Made by a program: the position numbers and the translations under genes
Shown here: positions 17,937 through 27,071 of the stretch, piece after piece
Numbering within the stretch: the first letter of the stretch is position 1
How the letters are laid out: every line of letters starts with the position of its first letter
Notes under the pieces: generated by a model
Seen by the model: only the letters and a program-made list of their open reading frames with translations
Told to the model about the DNA's origin: nothing
Database searches by the model: none
Assembly: GCA_025517485.1 (NCBI GenBank)
Contig: JAOPKB010000003.1
Span: 62,001-126,000 of the forward strand
Origin: Natronoglomus mannanivorans
Lineage (GTDB): Archaea; Halobacteriota; Halobacteria; Halobacteriales; Natrialbaceae
Reading direction: 5' to 3'
Length of the DNA stretch: 64,000 nucleotides

Positions 17937-18638
17937 ATGTCCGAGGAAATCTTCGAACTCGAGCGGCCGTTCGAGCGAAGCGAACTCGCCGCCCTCTTTC
18001 AGGGATTCGCGTCGGCGCTGACCGACGGCCAGCCACTCACCGTCGAGACGGACGACGGACTGGTGTCGATGGACGTTCCCGAGCGGGTCGCGACGGAACT
18101 CGAACTCGAGGTAGAGGGAGTGAAAGGAGAGGGAGAGGAAGAGGAAGAGAACGAAACCGACGAGGACCACAGCCCGCCGACCGTCGAATTCGAGATCGAA
18201 CTCGAGTGGGAGGACGCGAGCGGGGAGTCGATTCGAACCGACGGGCTGGTCGGAGAGGACGGCGAGCATGGAGATTCCGAACTCCTCGACGAGGTCGAGA
18301 GTCGGGGGAGGGGTGAGGGTGAGGAAAAAAGAGAGAGTGCAAGCGCAAATGAGAGTGAGAGTGAGAGTGAAAATACGGACGAAAGCGACAGTGAAAGCGA
18401 AAGCGAGGACGGAGCCGAGCAGCCGTCTGGAACGTCTGGAACGAATCAGCGACGGTCACGCTTCGAAGTGTATCGCGATGCAGGCGACGAGTGGCGCTGG
18501 CGGCTCGTCCACTGGAACGGGAACATCATCGCCGACAGCGGCGAGGGGTACACCACACGACAGAGCGCGGTGAACGGCCTCGAGAGCGTCAGACACAACG
18601 CACCGGGTGCGACAGTCGACCATCAGGATCGCCGTTGA
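17937..18638 (+). CDS. Amphi-Trp and HVO_2922-type (DUF1508) two-domain protein
   Basis: A 233-residue protein joining two small haloarchaeal domains. The N-terminal about 58 residues (EEIFELERPFERSELAALF) match the amphi-Trp type. The C-terminal about 50 residues (FEVYRDAGDEWRWRLVHWNG, then IIADSGEGYTTRQSA) match the DUF1508/YegP fold of HVO_2922. Between them lie about 110 residues of Glu/Ser/Asp low complexity encoded by gagagtgaa-type repeats (about 18330-18415). I chose the ATG at 17937, which begins the first domain. Function unknown; DUF1508 proteins are often linked to stress. Confidence 0.7.
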   Translation: MSEEIFELERPFERSELAALFQGFASALTDGQPLTVETDDGLVSMDVPERVATELELEVEGVKGEGEEEEENETDEDHSPPTVEFEIELEWEDASGESIRTDGLVGEDGEHGDSELLDEVESRGRGEGEEKRESASANESESESENTDESDSESESEDGAEQPSGTSGTNQRRSRFEVYRDAGDEWRWRLVHWNGNIIADSGEGYTTRQSAVNGLESVRHNAPGATVDHQDRR

Positions 18639-18692
18639 TCGGGTCGGCTGGGAACCCGGAGGACGAGAGAAACGACTGCAGCTAAGACTCCG

Positions 18693-19430
18693 TTACGTTT
18701 CGTCGCTATCGTCGCTTGCATCGGCCTCGTCTTTCCACTCACCCGGTCGCACGCCGTAGATTTCGCCCTTGGCACGGCGGTCGGCCGGCATGTGGGCGAG
18801 CACGACGGCGCTCGCGAAGAACAGGGCGAGCGCCCCCGCGACGGCGACACCGGGTATTCCGGGAAGTTCCGCAGCCTCCTGCCAGTTCGTCTCCGGCGTG
18901 AACAGCGTCACCTTACAGACCCAGGCGACGCCGACCACGGTCAGGAGAAGACCGTACACCCGTCGTAGCCGACGGGAGAGCGCCTCGAGTGTCGACACCT
19001 TGAACGTCGGATAGCGGAGGTCGTCGCTCATCTCTTCGCGCCAGTCGTCGTGTTCGGGACCGACCGGATCGAACGCGTTCGCGAAGACGTCCTCTTGCAT
19101 CAATCGCACGCGCGAGCGCCACAGGTCGTAGAAGCGATACCGTCGGACCTCGAAGGCGAGAAACGTACAGAGGGCGACGAGACCCACGAGCAGGAGATAC
19201 GCCGGCATCTCCGGACTCGAGAACACGACCGAGAGAAGTGCGCCCATGAGCGCGATCGCCCAGTCGGTCGTCCGATCGATACGGTCCTGAGCGGCGTTCA
19301 TCTGGGACACTTCGCCGCGGTAAAAGTGCGGCAGGAGCGAGAGAAAGTCGTCGGGATCGGTCGCCGCCCGCCGCCCGATCTCTCGTGCGTCCTCGCTCGT
19401 CGAATCGAACTCTTCGTCTCCCTGACTCAT
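18693..19430 (-). CDS. DUF2270 membrane protein
   Basis: Integral membrane protein of 245 residues matching DUF2270: PHFYRGEVSQMNAAQDRIDR, then TDWAIALMGALLSVVFSS, then a helix ending in TFLAFEVRRYRFYDLWRSRV. A late pair of helices follows (VYGLLLTVVGVAWVCKVTLF and VAVAGALALFFASAVVLAHM). Four transmembrane segments are likely. Function unknown. The start at 19430 (MSQGDEE) is preferred to an ATG at 19457 because the additional residues are not family-like. The gene is transcribed in the same direction as the DUF547 gene upstream of it. Confidence 0.8.
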   Translation of the reverse strand: MSQGDEEFDSTSEDAREIGRRAATDPDDFLSLLPHFYRGEVSQMNAAQDRIDRTTDWAIALMGALLSVVFSSPEMPAYLLLVGLVALCTFLAFEVRRYRFYDLWRSRVRLMQEDVFANAFDPVGPEHDDWREEMSDDLRYPTFKVSTLEALSRRLRRVYGLLLTVVGVAWVCKVTLFTPETNWQEAAELPGIPGVAVAGALALFFASAVVLAHMPADRRAKGEIYGVRPGEWKDEADASDDSDET

Positions 19431-19496
19431 GCCAGTTGCTCCACCGACGACCGCCATAGAACCCGTGTGAGCGGGGCGGAATCCAGAGTCGGACCG

Positions 19497-20216
19497 CTAC
19501 CCGTCCGGGTGGTCGTCGACGTCGACCGTCCAGTCAGACTCGTCGTACTCGAGCGTCGGCGACACGTCCTGTGGGATCGCACCGTACTCTCGGAGGAACG
19601 ACCTGATGCCGCGCGTTCCGCCGAAGTCACCACGATACCACCGAAAGAGCGGCGGGACCGTCACCACGTTTCGGTCGGGGTCGTAGGTGAGGTTCTCCGC
19701 GAGGTACCACTCCGTGGCGACGTCGAGTTCCTCGTCGCAGTCTACGGCGGAGTAGACGGCCAACGGCGGACAGCTTTCGGATCCACGACTGAGCGTGAAG
19801 TGAATTCTCGGATCCACGTCCTCGAGACGGAACCGGCGTTCGAACGACGAGGCGAACGGCCGTGGGAGGTAGCCAAAGCCCCAGGGATGTTTCGAGCCGC
19901 GGAGCAGCCCGTGCTCGATATCGTCGAGACTGAGCCAGATGCCTGCGATTGGAATCCGATCGCGGGCGAAGAACTTCCAGCGATCGAGTACCCCTCCTTC
20001 GAGCGGTGACGGATCGTCCTCGATGAGCAGTTGTGTGTAGGCGTTGTAGCAGTTGAGCCAGAACGCGAGTCGTGCCTGACGACCGGAGAGCGCACGCTGG
20101 AGCCGATCGCGGTCGAGCGTCGCGAGTCGGTTTCGCAACTCGTCGGCGGCTCCCTCGGTCTTGACGGCATACAACAGATCGGCCGCTATCGTGAGGGGAT
20201 CGATCTGCGTCGACAT
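19497..20216 (-). CDS. DUF547 domain protein
   Basis: Soluble 239-residue protein of the DUF547 family: RLAFWLNCYNAYTQLLI, then IAGIWLSLDDIEHGLLRG, then DPRIHFTLSRGSESCPPLAV with the conserved Cys-Pro, and YLAENLTYD. The Asn-Cys, His and Cys residues resemble a papain-like arrangement, so a protease or transglutaminase-like activity is conceivable but unproved. Divergent from the AI-2E-type permease gene. Confidence 0.8.
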   Translation of the reverse strand: MSTQIDPLTIAADLLYAVKTEGAADELRNRLATLDRDRLQRALSGRQARLAFWLNCYNAYTQLLIEDDPSPLEGGVLDRWKFFARDRIPIAGIWLSLDDIEHGLLRGSKHPWGFGYLPRPFASSFERRFRLEDVDPRIHFTLSRGSESCPPLAVYSAVDCDEELDVATEWYLAENLTYDPDRNVVTVPPLFRWYRGDFGGTRGIRSFLREYGAIPQDVSPTLEYDESDWTVDVDDHPDG

Positions 20217-20365
20217 TCAGTCCGAAATTGGGGAACCAGCGCCTTTAACCCGCGGTGTGGGCGAATCTGACAGTCGGTCTCAGAGAGAGGTTCCAGCAGA
20301 TAACGAATCCCTGCGCGGTGAAATCGACGGCCGGATTTATTCGTCTGCTCCTCGAACTGACAGTT

Positions 20366-21391
20366 GTGAACCTAAGCAGGGGGTATCTACTGGCACTGGT
20401 CGTGATCTTCGGCGTCCTCTCGCTGTTACTCGTCCTGCCGTTTCTCCAGTACGTACTCGGTGCGATACTCATCGCGTACATCCTCTATCCGCTTCAGGGA
20501 GTTCTCGAACGGCGCCTCTCCCCGACCATCTCTGCGTTCGCACTCGTCATACTCGCGATCGCGGGATTCGTGGTCCCATTCGTCGTCGTCGTCGCGATGA
20601 TCGCCGACGATGCCGTCCGGATCCTCCAGGAAGTCGACCCAGAAACGCTTCAGCTCGCTGAAATCGAAACACGGATCGAAGAGACGGTCGGCATCGAGTT
20701 CGATCTGGTGGACACACTCGCGGATTCCGGCCAGGAAGTCGGCATGGCACTCCTCGAGCGGTCGACCGAGTGGTTCAGCACACTCACCCATATCGTTATC
20801 GGGCTCGGACTGGCGCTCTTCCTGATCTACTACCTGCTCAAAGAGGGAGATACGTTCATGGGCTGGTTACGGGAGACGACGCCACTGCCCAGTGACGTCC
20901 AGGACGACTTCTACGCGGAACTGGACGACGTTATGTCGGCCGTCCTGGTGGGGCACGTCCTCATCGCCGTCGTCGAAGGGGCGATCGCTGGCCTCGGACT
21001 CTTCGCGACCGGGATTCCAAACGCCGGCTTCTGGACGTTCGTGATGATCATCCTCTCGCTGGTCCCCCTAATCGGTGCTTTCCTCGTGTGGGGGCCAGCG
21101 GTCGCCTATCTCCTCGCGACTGGCGAGCCCGTCCTCGCCGTGGCTCTGTTCGTCTACAGCGCGGTGGTCGTCGGGGTCTCCGACGACTACCTCCGCCCGA
21201 TCGTCGTCGATCGCTACGCAGAACTCAGCCCGGCCGTCATCATTCTGGGGGTCCTCGGGGGTATCTACGCCTTCGGTATCATGGGACTGTTCTTCGGGCC
21301 AGTGGTTCTCGGGGCGCTCAAAGCGACGCTCAACGTCGTAAACGAACATTACGACCACCTCGAGGACGACCCCTCGCGGTCGAGTGGGTAA
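20366..21391 (+). CDS. AI-2E family (TqsA/PerM-like) transporter
   Basis: Polytopic membrane permease of 341 residues with about seven to eight helices. Visible features are the paired N-terminal helices before YILYPLQGVLERRL, a cytosolic-facing middle domain (about 90-150), then IYYLLKEGDTFMGWLRE and the conserved C-terminal PLIGAFLVWGPAVAYLLATG. Substrate is unknown; family members move small molecules or Na+/H+. I use the GTG at 20366 (MNLSRGYLLALV) because haloarchaeal homologues begin this way and a tttatt box (20336-20341) lies 25-30 bases upstream. An in-frame ATG at 20255 would add 37 unlikely residues. Confidence 0.85.
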   Translation: MNLSRGYLLALVVIFGVLSLLLVLPFLQYVLGAILIAYILYPLQGVLERRLSPTISAFALVILAIAGFVVPFVVVVAMIADDAVRILQEVDPETLQLAEIETRIEETVGIEFDLVDTLADSGQEVGMALLERSTEWFSTLTHIVIGLGLALFLIYYLLKEGDTFMGWLRETTPLPSDVQDDFYAELDDVMSAVLVGHVLIAVVEGAIAGLGLFATGIPNAGFWTFVMIILSLVPLIGAFLVWGPAVAYLLATGEPVLAVALFVYSAVVVGVSDDYLRPIVVDRYAELSPAVIILGVLGGIYAFGIMGLFFGPVVLGALKATLNVVNEHYDHLEDDPSRSSG

Positions 21392-21410
21392 CCGGGTTCG
21401 ATCTCGATTC

Positions 21411-21446
21411 CAACCCCAACCCCAACCCGAACCCGAACCCGAACTC
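21411..21446. repeat. Hexanucleotide (caaccc/gaaccc) tandem repeat
   Basis: About six consecutive 6-mers of caacccc/aacccg type just after the permease stop codon, in the 211-base gap before the convergent secreted-protein gene. Probably a slippage-prone microsatellite; no coding role seen. Confidence 0.8.
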
Positions 21447-21602
21447 GAGTCCAGCGACCGTCGGTCGAGAGTCACTGTCGCGACCAGACACATCGAGAAT
21501 CGAGAGGCAGATCACAGCGTGACCGAGACAGCGGCGAAAAACAGCACGGGCGGTGTGATGTGGTCAGTTCGGTGTGAACCGGACTGAAATCGAATCGCGC
21601 GA

Positions 21603-23549
21603 TCAGGAGAACCGTCGGAACGCGACCGCACCGCCGATCACGGCGAGAACGGCGACGGCACCGACGGCGATTCCGGTCGTTCCGACGGGGAGCAGCGAGT
21701 CCTCGTCTTCCTCGAGGAACTCACTGACACTGTCGACGTCGGTCTCGGGGAAGTCACGGTCGCCTTCACCGGGCATGTAGACGACGGTGTCCTCGTCGAC
21801 GTGCTCGCTCGCGCGAACCTCGTCTTCGGACGGATCGTCACCGACGAACTCCGAGACGGACACGTACATCGTCGTCTTGTCGGACTCGGTTTCACCGTGG
21901 ACGGCGGTGATCGTCAGTCCCTCGGTCTCGGGAGCCGTCAGGTTGCCGAACTGCGCCGCCGACTCCACCGCGAACGTGGTCTCGCTCAACGAGACGCTGG
22001 CTTTCGCGGCCTCGAACTCGGTCTCCTGGAACGACTCGATACCCTCGGTGAACTCCTCGTCGAGCATCGGATCGTTCTCTGCCTGTTCGATCATGTCCTC
22101 GAGGTACATCTCGAGCATCCCCTCGTGTTCGATCTCGAAGGAGCCCGCGATCTCGAGGTCGTCACCGGTGGTCTCGATCTCGAGGTCGGTCGTCGTCTCG
22201 GTCAGGTACTCGCTGAGGCCGCGCGCTTCGGCCTCGTCGACGTAATCGGCCCAGTTGTCGGCACTGGACTCACTCGAGAACGTGACGGTCGTCTCCTCGT
22301 CGGCCGTCTCGAGCGAGAAGGCGATCGACGAGGTCTGGACGAGGTCGGCCTCGCTCTGGGCGTCGAGCAGGTCGCGAGTCTCGTCGAGTTGGTCGGCCAT
22401 CTCGTCGTCGAGTTCGTCGATCGACTCGGAAATCTTCAGCAGGCCGAGGACGAACTCGTCGTAGTTGTCGATCTCGACGTCCCACTCGACGGACTGCTCG
22501 AGGCCGCTTGTCTCGGTCGAGAAGTCGAGTTTCTCGACCTGGATCGCTGCGATGCTGTCGGCGATTGACTGCGCTTCGGCCTCGGAGAGGTCGAGTTCGC
22601 GATCCTCGGCGAGTTCGTCGGCGAGCAGCTCGGAGACCTGCTCTTTGACGCCGCTGAAGGTCACGTCGTACTCGACGGCGACAGAGTGGAGTTCCTCGTC
22701 TCCGTCACCTTCTTCGAACTCGTAGGACTCGAGGGTGAAGTCCATCGTGCCACCGAACTGCATGGCCATGCCGTTGTAGCGACTCTCGAGGGTTTCCGCT
22801 GCGTCTTCACGGGTGTCCCAGCGGTCTTTCTGCCACTCGGTGATCGTCGTCTGCTCGGTGACCGAGAGCTCGTAGTCGCCGTCGGTCTCGGTGAGCGAGA
22901 CGTCGAGCAGTTCCTCGTTGTCGGCGGCTCCGAACATCGCGTCCTCGTCGTAGACGGTCGTCATGGAGCCGTCGGATTCGAACGTCGAGGCCGACGTCGT
23001 GCTGTCTGCCTCGAACTCGACTGCGGAGTAGAGGCCCGCGTCGGGCATCTCCTCGTCGGCGTCGTCCTCGACGGTCATCGAGAAGTCGGTCGAGGACTCG
23101 TAGGTCGAGTGAGTCTGGGTGTGGTCGACCGTCGCCGAGAGGTCGACGATCTCCTCGGGTGCGTCGCCGGCGACGTCGACGTCACCGGAGACGAGGTCGG
23201 GCGTCATTCGGGCCGTTGCGTCACCGGTCCACTCCGGTTCGTCCTCGCCGTCTTCGACGAGATCGGCGAACTCACCTTCGTAAAAGAGGTGGAGCAGGCC
23301 GGTACTGGCGTCGAAGCCGAAGTCACCGGAGAGGGAGACGTTCTCATCTCCCTCCTCGAAGTCGTCTTCGTGGTCTTCTTCGTAAACGAGGACCGCGTCA
23401 CCGTTGTCCTCGACGTACACTTCGTCGGCGGTGTCGGGGTTGTCCGGGGTAGCCTGAGCGGCGCTACCGGCCGAACCGAGTGCGACTGCTCCGGAGCTCG
23501 TTACGAGCAGGAGGGCGAGCAGGGCCGCACAGATTTTTGTACTTCTCAT
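21603..23549 (-). CDS. Surface-anchored acidic protein with signal peptide and C-terminal helix
   Basis: Large unrecognised protein of 648 residues. Residues 1-32 form a Sec signal peptide (KICAALLALLLVTSSGAVAL). The body is extremely rich in Glu, Asp, Ser and Thr. It seems to hold repeated beta-rich segments built around SLSETTFAVES, ADEETTVTFSSE and VTEQTTITEWQKDRWDT, plus a helical stretch around 315-400. The C-terminus is a single transmembrane helix (GIAVGAVAVLAVIGGAVAF) followed by RRFS, so it is probably held on the cell surface. No PGF-CTERM motif is visible. Function unknown. Confidence 0.65.
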   Translation of the reverse strand: MRSTKICAALLALLLVTSSGAVALGSAGSAAQATPDNPDTADEVYVEDNGDAVLVYEEDHEDDFEEGDENVSLSGDFGFDASTGLLHLFYEGEFADLVEDGEDEPEWTGDATARMTPDLVSGDVDVAGDAPEEIVDLSATVDHTQTHSTYESSTDFSMTVEDDADEEMPDAGLYSAVEFEADSTTSASTFESDGSMTTVYDEDAMFGAADNEELLDVSLTETDGDYELSVTEQTTITEWQKDRWDTREDAAETLESRYNGMAMQFGGTMDFTLESYEFEEGDGDEELHSVAVEYDVTFSGVKEQVSELLADELAEDRELDLSEAEAQSIADSIAAIQVEKLDFSTETSGLEQSVEWDVEIDNYDEFVLGLLKISESIDELDDEMADQLDETRDLLDAQSEADLVQTSSIAFSLETADEETTVTFSSESSADNWADYVDEAEARGLSEYLTETTTDLEIETTGDDLEIAGSFEIEHEGMLEMYLEDMIEQAENDPMLDEEFTEGIESFQETEFEAAKASVSLSETTFAVESAAQFGNLTAPETEGLTITAVHGETESDKTTMYVSVSEFVGDDPSEDEVRASEHVDEDTVVYMPGEGDRDFPETDVDSVSEFLEEDEDSLLPVGTTGIAVGAVAVLAVIGGAVAFRRFS

Positions 23550-23713
23550 CGTACGTGTCTCTACTTATTCGATCCTCAAATACTTTGCTCAGTTGAAATG
23601 TTTGGTACCGTTTGACAAGCATCGTGATCGTCGACGGGGGTGTCCGGAGTTCGTCACCGACAGACGGAATCCGTCGCGCTTTTGCCCGCCCGGGCCCGAT
23701 ATCGGATAACTGA

Positions 23714-24961
23714 ATGGCTCGCTACCACATCGAGACGTACGGCTGTACGTCCAACCGCGGAGAGAGCCGGGAGATCGAGCGTCGGCTCCGTGACGCGGGC
23801 CACCACCAGGTCGAGGGGCCGACGGCGGCGGACGTCGCCATCCTCAACACCTGCACCGTCGTCGAGAAGACCGAGCGAAACATGCTTCGCCGCGCTGAGG
23901 AACTCGCCGACGAAACCGCCGACCTGATCGTCACCGGCTGTATGGCCCTCGCCCAAGGAGAGGAGTTCGGTGAGCTCGACGCTCAGGTGCTCCACTGGGA
24001 CGAGGTCCCGGAGGCCGTGACCAACGGCGAGTGCCCGACGACGACGCCCGACTCGACACCCATCCTCGACGGCGTCGTCGGCATCCTGCCGATCGCCCGC
24101 GGCTGTATGTCCGACTGTTCGTACTGTATCACCAAGCACGCGACCGGCAAGATCGACTCCCCGCCGATCGAGGAGAACGTCGAGAAAGCTCGCGCGCTCG
24201 TCCACGCAGGCGCGAAAGAACTCAGAATCACGGGCCAGGACACCGGCGTCTACGGCTGGGACACCGGCGAACGGACGCTCCACGAGTTGCTCGAGCGAAT
24301 CTGTGAGATAGACGGTGACTTTCGCGTACGCGTGGGCATGGCCAACCCGAAGGGCGTCCACGGCATCCGCGAGGAGTTAGCACAGGTGTTCGCCGACAAC
24401 GAGAAACTCTACGACTTTCTGCACGCGCCGGTCCAGTCGGGCAGCGACGACGTCCTCGGCGACATGCGCCGCCAGCACCAGGTCTCGGAGTACCTCGAGG
24501 TCGTCGACACCTTCGACGAGCACCTCGAGTACTGGACGCTCTCGACAGACTTCATCGTCGGCTTCCCCACCGAAACCGACCACGACCACGAGCAGTCGAT
24601 GGCGCTGATCCGCGAGACCCGCCCCGAGAAGCTCAACGTCACCCGGTTCTCGAAGCGGCCGGGAACCGACGCCGCCGAGATGAAGGGACTGGGCGGCCAG
24701 CTCAAGAAGGACCGCTCGAAGGCGATGAGTGCGCTCAAACGCGAAATCGTCGGCGAGGTCTACGAGTCGATGGTCGGGGAGGTCCGCGAGGACGTCCTCG
24801 TCGTCGAGGACGGAACCGGCGACTCCGTGAAGTGTCGCGACTCGGCATATCGACAGCTCATCGTCCGAAACGCCAGCGAACACGGCATCGAGCCAGGGGA
24901 CTTCGTCGATCTCGAGGTCACGAGCCACGAGACGATGTACGCGTTCGGCGAGCCGATCTGA
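23714..24961 (+). CDS. tRNA t6A37 methylthiotransferase (radical SAM)
   Basis: MtaB/CDKAL1-type enzyme that adds a methylthio group to N6-threonylcarbamoyladenosine at tRNA position 37 using two 4Fe-4S clusters and S-adenosylmethionine. The N-terminal MTTase domain has Cys11 (ETYGCTSNRG), Cys47 (LNTCTV) and Cys76 (TGCMA). The radical SAM triad is Cys131, Cys135 and Cys138 in RGCMSDCSYC. A C-terminal TRAM domain (about 350-415) binds tRNA. The 415-residue length is typical of the archaeal members. Apparently monocistronic. Confidence 0.93.
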   Translation: MARYHIETYGCTSNRGESREIERRLRDAGHHQVEGPTAADVAILNTCTVVEKTERNMLRRAEELADETADLIVTGCMALAQGEEFGELDAQVLHWDEVPEAVTNGECPTTTPDSTPILDGVVGILPIARGCMSDCSYCITKHATGKIDSPPIEENVEKARALVHAGAKELRITGQDTGVYGWDTGERTLHELLERICEIDGDFRVRVGMANPKGVHGIREELAQVFADNEKLYDFLHAPVQSGSDDVLGDMRRQHQVSEYLEVVDTFDEHLEYWTLSTDFIVGFPTETDHDHEQSMALIRETRPEKLNVTRFSKRPGTDAAEMKGLGGQLKKDRSKAMSALKREIVGEVYESMVGEVREDVLVVEDGTGDSVKCRDSAYRQLIVRNASEHGIEPGDFVDLEVTSHETMYAFGEPI

Positions 24962-25003
24962 GACGGACGTCGAGCCGGTTCTCCGAACCACTCTGATTCG
25001 CCC

Positions 25004-25879
25004 TCACTTCGATCCGCTCTCGTTTTCGTCGTCACCGTCTTTCGAAACCACGCCGATATCACCCTCGAGCGCCTGCGGATTCGCCCGTCCGAGGTCGATA
25101 CCGGCGTCCTCGAAGTGCTCGAGGATACTCCGGGCGTACTCCGAGCGAATGCGTGCGTAGGAACTGCGATTCGGGTCGGAGATCCAGAACCGTCCCGCGA
25201 GCTGGACGGCCTCGTCCAGTTCCGTTACGAGAACGATCGGCTCCGGATCCTCGAGGATCTCCGGATGGGAATCGGCCGCCGTCCGGAGGATGTAGAGCGC
25301 TTCCTCGACGTCGTCGTCGTAGTTGATCTCGACGGTGACCTCGAGGCGAAGCGACTCGTTGAGGACGGCGTTGGTGACGGCGGTCTGGGTGAGCGTCGAG
25401 TTGGGGACGGTGATGACCTCGTTGTCGAAGGTTCGCACCCGAGTTGCGCGGAAGCTGATATCTTCGATCACTCCCTCCTCGTCCTCCCAGCGGATCCAGT
25501 CGCCGATGTTGAACTTCGAGTCGGTGACGATGAACGCGCCGCTGACGAGGTTTCCGACCACGTGCTGGGCGGCGAATCCGAGCGCCACGGTCAAGGCGGC
25601 GACGAGGATCGCGGTTCGCTGGAGGACGAAGTCCAGCCCGGCGATCGTCAGCGCGATCACGACCGCGGTGACGATCACGCCGACGGCGGTGAGTCGTTCG
25701 ATTCCCTGTCGGAGCGTTCGGTCGGTTCCGCGAAGCTCCATCGCGTAGCTGACCAGCGGTTCGACGACGTACCGCCCGAAGACGTACGCCAGCACGAGCG
25801 TCAGCAGGAACGTCGCGGCGTTGTCGAAGAACGAGATGTAGATCTCGAGCAGTTCCTCGAGTCGATTCAGCGCGGACAC
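25004..25879 (-). CDS. MscS-type mechanosensitive ion channel
   Basis: Small-conductance mechanosensitive channel homologue of 291 residues, acting as an osmotic release valve in the cytoplasmic membrane. Three hydrophobic helices precede the pore-lining TM3 (AALTVALGFAAQHVVGNLVSG). The beta domain follows (FNIGDWIRWEDEEGVIEDI, RTFDNEVITVPNSTLTQ), and the C-terminal alpha/beta domain ends with a charged tail. These are clear MscS-family signatures. Convergent with the tRNA methylthiotransferase gene. Confidence 0.93.
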   Translation of the reverse strand: MSALNRLEELLEIYISFFDNAATFLLTLVLAYVFGRYVVEPLVSYAMELRGTDRTLRQGIERLTAVGVIVTAVVIALTIAGLDFVLQRTAILVAALTVALGFAAQHVVGNLVSGAFIVTDSKFNIGDWIRWEDEEGVIEDISFRATRVRTFDNEVITVPNSTLTQTAVTNAVLNESLRLEVTVEINYDDDVEEALYILRTAADSHPEILEDPEPIVLVTELDEAVQLAGRFWISDPNRSSYARIRSEYARSILEHFEDAGIDLGRANPQALEGDIGVVSKDGDDENESGSK

Positions 25880-26052
25880 ACGGATTCTGAGGACACCGGG
25901 AGGGACAAAGGTTCGCCACGCACGCGTCGGTACTCGAGTGTGGTTTCAGTTTTGCTTCCGATTCCGGTCTCGGTCCTCGAGTCGAGTGACGATTCGGGTG
26001 GGAAATGAGAACGAGAACGAAAACGGGACGGAGTAGGGACGGAGACGAAGAC

Positions 26053-26976
26053 TCAATTCTCGTCCGCTGACTCCGCCAGACGAGCCGCCTCGTCGTCTTT
26101 CCACTCGCCGAGCTCTCGCGGATCGACGTGGACGAACACGTCGTCGACCTCTGGGACCTCCTGGATGCGCTGGACGACGTCGCTCTCGATGTCGTGGGCC
26201 TCGAGGAGTGTGTGATCGCCCTCGACTTCGACGTGGAGACTGACGTCGATCTCGGGGCCGACGTAGTGGGCGATGACGTCGTGGACACCCTCCACCTCGG
26301 GATGGGTGATCGCACGGTGGATGATCTCCTGACGGAGGTCCTCCGGAGGTGCCCCGCCGACGAGGTACTCGACGTTGTCGCGGACGATATCGACACCGGA
26401 GTAGATGATGCCGATGGCGACGACTGTCGCGGCGATCGGGTCGAGGAGCGGATAGCCAGCCTGCGCGCCGGCGACACCGACGAGCGCCGCGCCGGCGGTG
26501 AGCACGTCGTTTCGGTTGTCCATCGCCGTCGCGACGATCGAGGGTGAATTGTGTACCTCACCGATACGCAGGCAGTACCGATAGAGCAGGAACTTCGTGG
26601 CGCCGGCGAACGCGAGGACCAGAATCGCCCACGGCCCCGTCGCGACGGCGACGTCACCGGTGTACAGCGACTCGAGGGCTCGCCAGAGGATGAGTCCACC
26701 GGCGACGAAGATGGCGACGGCGACGAACAGCGAGACGAACGGCTCGATGCGCTCGTGGCCGTGGGGGTGCTGGCTGTCCGGCGGCTGGGTCGTCAGGTAG
26801 AGTCCGGCGACGATGACGACGCTGTAGCCGACGTCGGTGAGGCTGTTGACCGCCTCGGAACCGACGGCGAGGCTGCCCGACTGCTGCCAGACGAGCAGTT
26901 TGGTGACGACCAGCAACAGGTTGACCGCGAGGACGACCAGCCCGACCCGTCGCATCGCCCGCACTCGGTTCATCAC
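26053..26976 (-). CDS. Cation diffusion facilitator metal exporter
   Basis: CDF-family proton-coupled metal2+ exporter, 307 residues with six helices and a C-terminal ferredoxin-like cytoplasmic domain (about 210-285, DLRQEIIHRAITHPEVEGV). The HPHGHERIE motif after TM3 is typical. The transport-site residues differ from zinc CDFs. TM2 reads EAVNSLTDVG (Asn...Asp) and TM5 reads AMDNRNDVL (Asp...Asp). An N-D/D-D site is the arrangement reported for manganese CDFs such as MntE, so manganese is my best guess. Start at 26976; a second ATG at 26973 is equivalent. Confidence 0.9.
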   Translation of the reverse strand: MMNRVRAMRRVGLVVLAVNLLLVVTKLLVWQQSGSLAVGSEAVNSLTDVGYSVVIVAGLYLTTQPPDSQHPHGHERIEPFVSLFVAVAIFVAGGLILWRALESLYTGDVAVATGPWAILVLAFAGATKFLLYRYCLRIGEVHNSPSIVATAMDNRNDVLTAGAALVGVAGAQAGYPLLDPIAATVVAIGIIYSGVDIVRDNVEYLVGGAPPEDLRQEIIHRAITHPEVEGVHDVIAHYVGPEIDVSLHVEVEGDHTLLEAHDIESDVVQRIQEVPEVDDVFVHVDPRELGEWKDDEAARLAESADEN

Positions 26977-27071
26977 TCCGGGCTATGTGTGGGTGGGGTA
27001 AGGACGTTCCGACGTTGGCGCGCTCTCTGTCGCGCGTTCAAGGACGCTTTCGGAGCCACGACGCCGAGACC

